NCBI GenBank assembly: GCA_016287995.1 | Contig: JAEEXW010000215.1 | Location: 1-5,623, forward strand | Origin: Bacteroidales bacterium | GTDB taxonomy: Bacteria > Bacteroidota > Bacteroidia > Bacteroidales > UBA3824 | Direction: 5' to 3' | DNA length: 5,623 nt | Shown here: positions 1-4,889 of the stretch, one piece after another | Layout of the letters: every line of letters starts with the position of its first letter | How positions within the stretch are numbered: the stretch's first letter is position 1 | Program-made: the position numbers and the translations under genes | The notes under the pieces: generated by a model | The model's input: only the letters and a program-made list of their open reading frames with translations | The model's database searches: none | Told to the model about the DNA's origin: nothing

Positions 1-872
1 TCTTCGGAGAGTTTCATGGCGTAATTTCCGCTGATTTGCCAGTCTGAAAAATCGCCGATTAAATAAGCGTTCTTTTTGCCGGGCGCAAAGAGTACGAAAG
101 TCGCCTCGTTTTCGCCGGTAACGTTAACTCCGCGTCTTAAACCTTGTGGCATTTCAGCGGTTACGGCGTCTTCCCTGACCATGTAAGAGACGGTTTTTTC
201 AGCGGTTTTGCTGCCGTCTTTTGCAGTAATTTTTATGACGTGAAAGCCAGAGGTTTCAGCGGTGATTTCAACTGACGGACTGTTTTGAGAGATTGCTGTG
301 CCGTCAATTTCGTAAGAAAATTCAGCGGTTTCGGTAGATGCTGAGACTTCGAGCGTAAATTTTTCGCCGCCGTCAACGAAAATGACTGATTCAGAAGGTT
401 TTTTGACAGAGAGAGTAAACTCGTCAGCGGCATAAACCTCGTAAAAAATATTTAAGCCGCCGGTGTTTTTGCCTTCTTTTTTGCCGTCTGACGAGCGGAA
501 AACAAACGCCATTTTGTAGATGTTAGCCGCCTCATCGTCTGTTAAACCGTAAAAATCTTTGATATTACCGATTTTCAACTCGTAAGTATCTGTTGAAATG
601 CGGGTTAATTTGCATTTTTCGACGTTTTTGCCCCAATCGGCAACAACATTTTTCCAATCGCTGTCAGAGCCGCCTTTTAGGATAACGCCGGTGTGTGCGT
701 AAACATCGCCTGAAAAGCCTTTCAACCCGGCAGTACCGAGGTCGGCGTGAAAGGTTATTGTAACGTTTTGAGAATTAACGTTCGGAAATTCGGGCGAACA
801 TTCTATAATCTGTCCGCACGAAATAGATACGGCGGACAAGATTATTAATAAAGTGTAAAAAAGTTTTTGCAT
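1..872 (-). CDS. Alpha-amylase-type glycosidase (GH13-like), lipoprotein, N-terminal 290 residues only
   Basis: The frame opens with ATG at 872 and stays open to the left edge, so the catalytic domain lies outside the window. Residues 1-18 form a hydrophobic signal sequence ending SIS before Cys19, a relaxed lipoprotein box. Residues 23-146 (SPEFP..., GDVYAHTGVI, SDSDWKNV, MAFVFRSSDG) resemble the Ig-like domain found in front of Bacteroidetes amylases and in some SusE-like starch-binding proteins. Residues 150-230 look like a second Ig-like beta domain. Residues 240-290 (LRRGVN, FVLFAPGKKNAYLIGDFSDWQ) match the early-set/CBM48-like domain that normally precedes a GH13 barrel. The expected role is cleavage of starch or maltodextrin in the envelope. 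The ATG lies two bases after the stop of the GH65 gene (TAA-CT-ATG), which implies co-transcription and probable translational coupling. No acidic residues directly follow Cys19, so the usual surface-export signal of Bacteroidetes lipoproteins is not obvious. The GH13 assignment is inferred from the N-terminal domains, because no catalytic residue is visible. Confidence 0.85.
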   Translation of the reverse strand, partial: MQKLFYTLLIILSAVSISCGQIIECSPEFPNVNSQNVTITFHADLGTAGLKGFSGDVYAHTGVILKGGSDSDWKNVVADWGKNVEKCKLTRISTDTYELKIGNIKDFYGLTDDEAANIYKMAFVFRSSDGKKEGKNTGGLNIFYEVYAADEFTLSVKKPSESVIFVDGGEKFTLEVSASTETAEFSYEIDGTAISQNSPSVEITAETSGFHVIKITAKDGSKTAEKTVSYMVREDAVTAEMPQGLRRGVNVTGENEATFVLFAPGKKNAYLIGDFSDWQISGNYAMKLSE

Positions 873-874
873 AG

Positions 875-3166
875 TTACAAAATTTTTATTGTTTTTGAAT
901 GTGGTTGAATTTCGGTCGGATAACCTTTAATTAAAACTTTTGCGGATTTGTCGCTGAGGTTTTCTACGCAGACACTATCTCGCACAACTTCGATTTTGAG
1001 AAGTGTGTCGTGGTGCATAATTTTGAAAGCGTATTTTTGCCATTTTTCGGGGATAATCGGGTCGAAACTCGGTAAGCCGTCTTTAATTCTCATTCCGCCG
1101 AACCCTTGAACTATTGTCATCCAAGTACCGCCCATAGAGGTTATGTGGCAGCCGTCGCAGGTATCGTTGTTGTAATCGTCTAAATCTAAACGGCTTGCGT
1201 TGAGATAATATTGGTATGCTTTGTCAAACAATCCAACTTTTGCAGCCAAAATATTGTGAATACAACTCGACAGCGAACTTTCATGAACCGTAAACTGCTC
1301 GTAGAATTCAAAGTTGCGTTTAATTGTTTCTGTATCAAATTGATTTTCAAAGAAATACAGTCCTTGTAAAACGTCTGCCTGCTTGATGTAGCAACTTCTT
1401 AAAATTCTGTCCCAAGACCAATGCTGATTTATCGGGCGGACTTTTGCATCGAGCTCAGAAACAGGAATCAATTCCTTGTCTAAGAAACCGTCGTTTTGAA
1501 TGAAGACTTTGCGTTTTTCGTCATAACCGAGATACATTTTTTCAATGATGTCGTTCCATTTTTCGGTTTCGGTTTCATTGAAATTGCAGACATTTTTTAT
1601 GCGTTCAAAATCCTGAGGATAATTTTCTTTTACAAAGTTTATCGCGTAAATTGTGTATTTTAAATTTTGAACGGCTGAATATGAGGTATACCAGTTGTTG
1701 TTGACATTGTTTTCGTATTCGTTAGGTCCTGTAACGCCGAGCATTACGTATTTTTCTTTGTCGGTAGCCCAGTTGACTCTTTGAGCCCAAAATCTTGAAA
1801 TTCCAATTAAAACTTCCAAACCGTAATCTGCCAAATATTTATTTTCGCCGGTGTAATCAACGTAAATGCGGACGGCATTGGCGATTGCGGCGTTGCGGTG
1901 AATTTCCTCAAAAGTGATTTCCCACTCGTTATGACACTCCTCGCCGTTTGCCGTTACCATAGGATAAAGAGCCGCACCGCCCGTAAAACCAAGTTTGTCA
2001 GCGTTTTCTATGGCTTTTTTGAGGTGTTTCCATCGGTAAACTAAGAGCGAATGTGCGACTTTTTTGTCAGCCGTCGCAAGATAAAACGGTAGACAGTAAG
2101 CCTCTGTATCCCAATAAGTTGTGCCGCCGTATTTTTCGCCGGTAAAACCTTTTGGCCCGATGTTAAGGCGTTCGTCTCTGCCGGTGTAGGTCTGGTTCAA
2201 TTGAAAAATGTTGAAACGGATTCCTTGTTGAGCGGCAACGTCGCCGTCGATGATGATGTCGGATTCGCGCCATTTTTCTTCCCAGGCGTTTTCCTGCTCT
2301 TTCAAAAGCGTTTCAAAACCGTCTTTGAATGCCTTGTCCAAAACTTCAAGCGTTTTCTTTGAAATTTCAGTCTTGTCGTAATACATCGTTGAAGTAACAG
2401 CGGCGTATTTATAAACGGTAAACGGCTGGTTCTCAGTTAACTGCACCGTATATTTTTTAGCGGCGTATTTTTCTTTCAGGATGTTTTCTGCTTTTGAGAA
2501 GTTTGTAAGCGTGGTTTTGATTGCCGTGCAGACCTGAAAAAATGTTTTCTTGGTTTCGGCGGTAACGAAAGTGTTGTTTTCGTCGGAGACTTTTTCTATT
2601 TCCGTCCAGAATTTTTCGTCGTAGTTGGAGTCTTCGTTTTTGATGTCGGCGTCAACTTCGCTTAGGATTTCCGCTTTGGACGAAAAATTTTTCGGCAGAA
2701 TAGTGTATTTGATTGCCGCGTTTTCGTCCCTTACAATCGAAAGAAAACGAGTTGAGAAAACTTCAAGACGTTTTCCGCTCTGGGTTTCGGCGGTGAATTT
2801 GCGCTCCAAGACGCCGCGTTTCATGTCCAAAACTCTTGAAAAATTTTCAACCTTACATTTTGCTAAGTCGAGTTCTTCGCCTTCGATGTTGATTTTTATG
2901 CCTGTCCAGTCGGGAGCGTTGAGCATTTTGGCGAAATATTCGGGATAACCGTTTTTCCACCAGCCGACACGGGTTTTGTCGGGGTAATAAACGCCTGAAA
3001 CATAGTTTCCCTGCAAAGTTTTGCCGGAAAAACTCTCTTCAAAATTGGCTCTTTGACCAAATTTTCCGTTACCGAGCGAACAGATACTTTCTGAAATTTT
3101 GTTATAATCGGGGTTGAATTTGTCCTCGATGATTTTCCACGGGTCGTGTTTGATATAATTTTTCAT
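875..3166 (-). CDS. Maltose phosphorylase-like glycoside hydrolase family 65 protein
   Basis: This is a complete 763-residue protein, the usual length for GH65 phosphorylases. It has no signal peptide, so it is cytoplasmic. The expected reaction is maltose plus phosphate giving glucose plus beta-D-glucose 1-phosphate, with inversion. The layout fits the family: an N-terminal beta-sandwich (about 1-270), a helical linker, an (alpha/alpha)6 barrel (about 315-680) and a small C-terminal beta domain. Visible motifs are YWDTEAY with W352-D353-T354-E355, HNEWEITFEEIHR from H412, GVTGPNEYENNVNNNWYT from G477 with E483 as the probable general acid, KQADV at 595-599, and HESSLS at 628-633, which corresponds to the phosphate-binding loop. 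The GVTGPNEYENN form is typical of maltose phosphorylases; trehalose and kojibiose phosphorylases usually have G(V/I)IGPDE(Y/F)HENV, so maltose is the favoured substrate. The amylase gene follows after two bases. The beta-phosphoglucomutase often found beside it is not in the window. The start at 3166 is the natural MKNYIKHDPWKI N-terminus, and a weak purine stretch (AAAAAGAA) precedes it. Confidence 0.95.
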   Translation of the reverse strand: MKNYIKHDPWKIIEDKFNPDYNKISESICSLGNGKFGQRANFEESFSGKTLQGNYVSGVYYPDKTRVGWWKNGYPEYFAKMLNAPDWTGIKINIEGEELDLAKCKVENFSRVLDMKRGVLERKFTAETQSGKRLEVFSTRFLSIVRDENAAIKYTILPKNFSSKAEILSEVDADIKNEDSNYDEKFWTEIEKVSDENNTFVTAETKKTFFQVCTAIKTTLTNFSKAENILKEKYAAKKYTVQLTENQPFTVYKYAAVTSTMYYDKTEISKKTLEVLDKAFKDGFETLLKEQENAWEEKWRESDIIIDGDVAAQQGIRFNIFQLNQTYTGRDERLNIGPKGFTGEKYGGTTYWDTEAYCLPFYLATADKKVAHSLLVYRWKHLKKAIENADKLGFTGGAALYPMVTANGEECHNEWEITFEEIHRNAAIANAVRIYVDYTGENKYLADYGLEVLIGISRFWAQRVNWATDKEKYVMLGVTGPNEYENNVNNNWYTSYSAVQNLKYTIYAINFVKENYPQDFERIKNVCNFNETETEKWNDIIEKMYLGYDEKRKVFIQNDGFLDKELIPVSELDAKVRPINQHWSWDRILRSCYIKQADVLQGLYFFENQFDTETIKRNFEFYEQFTVHESSLSSCIHNILAAKVGLFDKAYQYYLNASRLDLDDYNNDTCDGCHITSMGGTWMTIVQGFGGMRIKDGLPSFDPIIPEKWQKYAFKIMHHDTLLKIEVVRDSVCVENLSDKSAKVLIKGYPTEIQPHSKTIKIL

Positions 3167-3194
3167 TTCTTTTTAATTAATGTTTTTTCTGCTG

Positions 3195-3202
3195 CAATTT
3201 TA
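3195..3202 (-). promoter_or_regulatory. Weak candidate -7 element for the GH65-amylase operon
   Basis: On the minus strand TAAAATTG differs from the Bacteroidetes -7 consensus TAnnTTTG at one position. It lies 28 bp before the GH65 start and downstream of the candidate operator. A convincing TTTG -33 box at 19-21 bp is missing; only a run of T is present there. A promoter must lie between 3167 and 3286, because a terminator closes the preceding gene, but this exact placement is tentative. Confidence 0.25.
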
Positions 3203-3254
3203 AGGGTAATTTTGCTGAAAAACTTAATTTTTGAAATAAAATGCCGGAAAAAAC

Positions 3255-3272
3255 TGCGCAAACGATTGCGCA
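3255..3272. promoter_or_regulatory. Candidate LacI-family operator upstream of the GH65 gene
   Basis: The 18 bases TGCGCAAACGATTGCGCA form an inverted repeat centred on CG. Eight of the nine pairs match, with one A/A mismatch beside the central CG. LacI-family operators commonly have this form (GCAAAC-CG-type centre with symmetric arms), and LacI-type regulators often control alpha-glucan genes. The site is about 90 bp before the GH65 start and just past the terminator of the preceding lysozyme gene, the right place to control the maltose/amylase unit. A partial extra half, ATTGCAAA, follows at 3277-3284. No regulator gene is in the window, so the assignment is an inference from symmetry and position. 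Confidence 0.45.
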
Positions 3273-3281
3273 AAGGATTGC

Positions 3282-3320
3282 AAAAAGGCGGCTGAAAAAG
3301 TTTTTGCTTTGTCAGCCGCC
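3282..3320 (-). terminator. Rho-independent terminator of the lysozyme gene
   Basis: A perfect 9-bp GC-rich stem pairs GGCGGCTGA (3287-3295) with TCAGCCGCC (3312-3320). After one A/G mismatch it extends by four more pairs (3297-3300 with 3307-3310), leaving a 6-base loop. Read on the minus strand, the stem is followed at once by five T (3286-3282). It lies 57 bp past the lysozyme stop codon and ahead of the GH65 promoter region, so it separates the two transcription units. On the plus strand no T-run follows, so it works only for leftward transcription. Confidence 0.8.
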
Positions 3321-3353
3321 CGCTTATAATCGAAGATTTGGTTTCTTTTTATG

Positions 3354-3379
3354 TCCCTCTATTTTCATCCCTCTGTTTT
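3354..3379. repeat. Two imperfect 12-bp direct repeats at the lysozyme 3' end
   Basis: TCCCTCTATTTT (3354-3365) and TCCCTCTGTTTT (3368-3379) match at 11 of 12 bases with a period of 14 bp. A further CCCTCT lies at 3389-3394 inside the lysozyme coding end. The second copy overlaps the lysozyme stop codon. Function is unknown. The repeat may be chance or a small slippage product that set the present C-terminus. Confidence 0.4.
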
Positions 3380-4028
3380 AAAAGAATACCCTCTCCGAAA
3401 TTTTCTGGTTGTGTGCTATGTATAAAGAATCGTCTTTGTGCCACATTGCGTTTTCCCAACGTTGAATGCCCGCACCTACTTTTGAATAGATTTTTGCTCC
3501 TGTTTTATAGTCGGTGTAATAACACCATTTTGAAAATTCGTTGTCGACGGGGGCGTTTCTTTTTATCGCTTTTCTTAGCGAACTTTTCAAAAACGCCGTT
3601 ATGCCTTTGCTGTAAATGAAATGTGCGACCGCTAATTTACGGCTGCCTTTTAGTTGCGGAGTGTATTTTGTGGCAAGGTCATACGCCCGCGAAAAATCGT
3701 CTCTTAAAAGAGAGTCTGCAAATTCTTTTGTAATTTTCTCCGGAAATTTTTCTCCTTTTTTGATAACATGACCGTAGCCGATGGTCCTTCTGCCGGATAC
3801 GCAGACGTATTCTTTGCCGCCGGCATAGCCTTCGTGCGCTTTGATAAAGTCGATTACGCTTTCGTAATTATTCTTTTCGCTGCACATCAGCCTGTTTTCC
3901 AAATCAGAATTTACCGTCTTGCAGTTTTTTTCCAATTCAGAATCCCATTTTTCTGACAGAGACCTTGTTGTAGGCATACACATCAGAATTACGGGAATCA
4001 AAACCAAAGATGTAATAATTTTTTTCAT
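3378..4028 (-). CDS. GH24 phage-type lysozyme with N-terminal signal or anchor sequence
   Basis: The protein has 216 residues. Residues 60-90 contain the GH24 catalytic region, IKAHEGY then CVSGRRTIGYGH, giving E66, C76 and T82 at the places of Glu11, Asp20 and Thr26 of T4 lysozyme. GH24 enzymes cleave the MurNAc-GlcNAc bond of peptidoglycan. The second half keeps family features: FIYSKGITAFLKSSLRKAI (137-155, core helices) and GAGIQRWENAMW (185-196, like the RR-E-LW end of the family). Cys replaces Asp, as in many endolysins, but the spacing is E-x9-C-x5-T, one residue more than the common E-x8-D/C-x5-T. Residues 1-20 (MKK, then a hydrophobic run) look like a signal peptide or short membrane anchor, and a linker of about 35 residues follows. 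Cys17 is not in a good lipobox. The gene has its own promoter and terminator. No holin, spanin or phage structural gene is nearby, so a domesticated or cell-wall-remodelling role is as likely as a prophage remnant. Confidence 0.85.
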   Translation of the reverse strand: MKKIITSLVLIPVILMCMPTTRSLSEKWDSELEKNCKTVNSDLENRLMCSEKNNYESVIDFIKAHEGYAGGKEYVCVSGRRTIGYGHVIKKGEKFPEKITKEFADSLLRDDFSRAYDLATKYTPQLKGSRKLAVAHFIYSKGITAFLKSSLRKAIKRNAPVDNEFSKWCYYTDYKTGAKIYSKVGAGIQRWENAMWHKDDSLYIAHNQKISERVFF

Positions 4029-4046
4029 ATTTAGTTTCGTTAGTTC

Positions 4047-4067
4047 GGCAATCCCTTATTTATTGCC
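4047..4067 (-). other. Small inverted repeat in the lysozyme 5' untranslated region
   Basis: GGCAAT (4047-4052) and ATTGCC (4062-4067) form a perfect 6-bp inverted repeat with a 9-base loop. It lies 19 bp before the lysozyme start and downstream of the predicted promoter, so it would be in the leader RNA. The stem is short and no T-run follows, so it is not a terminator. It could be an mRNA structure or a protein-binding site, or chance. Confidence 0.3.
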
Positions 4068-4094
4068 CCGGCCATCCTTGTTTGAATGACGCTG

Positions 4095-4125
4095 CAAAGG
4101 TCGTGTGTTTTTTTTTTCTGACAAA
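4095..4125 (-). promoter_or_regulatory. Bacteroidetes-type promoter for the lysozyme gene
   Basis: On the minus strand TTTG (4125-4122) is followed after 19 bp by GACCTTTG (4102-4095). This matches the Bacteroidetes primary sigma consensus TTTG, 19-21 bp, TAnnTTTG, with one mismatch (G for the first T). Transcription would start near 4085-4090, giving a leader of about 60 bases. The spacer holds ten A in a row on the minus strand (4117-4108), and the -33 box sits at the end of a run of nine T (4131-4123). Length changes in the spacer run would alter promoter spacing. Confidence 0.6.
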
Positions 4126-4131
4126 AAAAAA

Positions 4132-4328
4132 GTGATGGTTTTCTACATTTTACTTTACTTTCGGTAATATGTACATTTAGAAAAGTTTTATGCGGATAAC
4201 AAAAAGAAAACAGCAAAATTAAACTATACTGTACTTATAGTAAAATATTCATAAAATACAAGTTTATTTTATGTTTATCGGTACTTTAAACTTTTATTAA
4301 GAAGTGTGTTAATTAGAGTTAATATACT
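4132..4328. other. AT-rich intergenic stretch without a recognisable gene
   Basis: This stretch is the main part of the roughly 300-bp gap (4029-4328) between the lysozyme gene and the second small paralogue. I see no credible reading frame on either strand; the longest ATG frame noticed on the plus strand (from about 4190) stops after ten codons. The only structure is a weak inverted repeat, ACTATA (4223-4228) and TATAGT (4236-4241), followed on the minus strand by TTAATTTT. It could be a poor terminator for the small paralogue genes, but it has almost no GC pairs. Confidence 0.5.
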
Positions 4329-4544
4329 TTATTTTGAGTATTTCCCGTAGTCGTTGAACTTTACCCACCAATTGAAAAAGACATCGAAAGTAACAATATT
4401 TTCCCCGAACTCCTTGATGTAAGCGTCCTTTTCTTCTTCCGTTACGTTGACGCGTTTTATCTTGTAGCTCCAATCGTCTCTGACGGCGAGCGCATATCCG
4501 CCGATCATCGGACTTTCTTCAAATATTTTAACACTTTCGTTCAT
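4329..4544 (-). CDS. Small protein of unknown function, paralogue B (71 residues)
   Basis: I do not recognise the family. The protein is short, soluble-looking and without signal peptide, membrane segment or Cys. It aligns from its first residue and without gaps to the upstream 76-residue protein, with about 37 identities over 62 positions. The shared core is VKIF-x-E-x-P-x-x-GGY-x-L-x-VRDDW, then YK-x-K-x-V-x-VTE, EK, AYI, FGE and FF-x-WW. The pattern suggests a beta-hairpin around residues 15-34 followed by two helices (36-46 and 52-62). Conservation of the frame across a diverged duplicate, with conservative changes (I/L, V/I, F/Y, D/E), strongly supports a real coding gene. The tail after residue 62 differs fully between copies. 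It follows paralogue A after 55 bp with no terminator between, so the two are probably co-transcribed. Confidence 0.75.
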   Translation of the reverse strand: MNESVKIFEESPMIGGYALAVRDDWSYKIKRVNVTEEEKDAYIKEFGENIVTFDVFFNWWVKFNDYGKYSK

Positions 4545-4590
4545 TTTAACAAAATTCCCTTATACGTTTGATTCCTAAAAATATGTTTTC

Positions 4591-4604
4591 TTTTGTGTTT
4601 TATA
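4591..4604. repeat. 14-bp direct repeat, copy upstream of paralogue B
   Basis: TTTTGTGTTTTATA on the plus strand is identical to the copy at 4842-4855. Here it overlaps the stop codon of paralogue A (minus strand TATAAAACACAAAA, where the TAA is the stop) and lies 46 bp before the start of paralogue B. The two copies bracket paralogue A and may mark the edges of the duplicated unit. Confidence 0.6.
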
Positions 4605-4830
4605 CAAGTCCTACTTTTACGGTCGAAACCTTTCTTCCGCCGAGTTGTTTCCACCAATCGAAGAACTCGTTGTAAGTTATGATTTGCTCGCCGAAAGCAG
4701 AGATGTAAGCCTCTTTTTCGCCTTCGGTAACGCTTACCTGTTTTAATTTGTAGTTCCAATCGTCTCTGACTGTCAACGTATAACCGCCTAAAACAGGACA
4801 CTCCGTAAATATTTTCACTGCTTTTTCCAT
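4600..4830 (-). CDS. Small protein of unknown function, paralogue A (76 residues)
   Basis: This is the upstream member of the tandem pair and its family is not recognised. It carries the same core as copy B: GGYTLTVRDDW at 15-25, then VTEGEKEAYISAFGEQI, then FFDWWKQLGG at 56-65, with a separate 11-residue tail rich in V and K. It has one Cys (C11), where copy B has Ser. It has no signal peptide or membrane segment, so it is probably cytoplasmic. The start at 4830 aligns exactly with that of copy B and is preceded by an A-rich region (eight A) with no Shine-Dalgarno sequence, as usual in Bacteroidetes. It lies 59 bp after the end of the cNMP-barrel gene with no GC-rich hairpin between, so read-through from that gene is possible. 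It could be a ribosomally made effector, an antitoxin-like partner or a small binding protein, but nothing in the sequence decides. Confidence 0.77.
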   Translation of the reverse strand: MEKAVKIFTECPVLGGYTLTVRDDWNYKLKQVSVTEGEKEAYISAFGEQIITYNEFFDWWKQLGGRKVSTVKVGLV

Positions 4831-4841
4831 AATTCAATTTT

Positions 4842-4855
4842 TTTTGTGTTTTATA
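4842..4855. repeat. 14-bp direct repeat, copy upstream of paralogue A
   Basis: This is identical to the 14-mer at 4591-4604, at a distance of 251 bp. Here it lies 11 bp before the start codon of paralogue A, within the gap behind the cNMP-barrel gene. On the minus strand it reads TATAAAACACAAAA, which could also act in transcription or translation initiation. The low sequence complexity means chance cannot be ruled out. Confidence 0.6.
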
Positions 4856-4889
4856 GAAAATACTTACAACATACGTGCCGAAATTGATA

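Noticed and set aside
153..329. Four exact copies of TTCAGCGGT (153, 198, 255, 321) within the amylase gene
   Set aside because: All spacings are multiples of three and every copy encodes Thr-Ala-Glu in the same frame, so codon choice in a TAE-rich beta domain explains them. A recombination or uptake signal is not needed.
2625..2948. 107-codon open frame on the plus strand within the GH65 gene
   Set aside because: It is antisense to the clearly conserved GH65 N-terminal domain and has no recognisable features.
3338..3619. 93-codon open frame on the plus strand opposite the lysozyme 3' half
   Set aside because: It is antisense to the GH24 core region; the Cys- and Leu-rich product looks like a reverse reading of AT-rich coding DNA.
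3378..4028. Lysozyme gene as evidence for a prophage
   Set aside because: The neighbours are a starch operon and host-type genes. No integrase, holin, tail or capsid gene or attachment-site repeat is seen within the window.
4223..4241. ACTATA/TATAGT inverted repeat as a terminator after the small paralogues
   Set aside because: The 6-bp stem has one GC pair and the tail is interrupted by AA, so it is too weak to call as a terminator.
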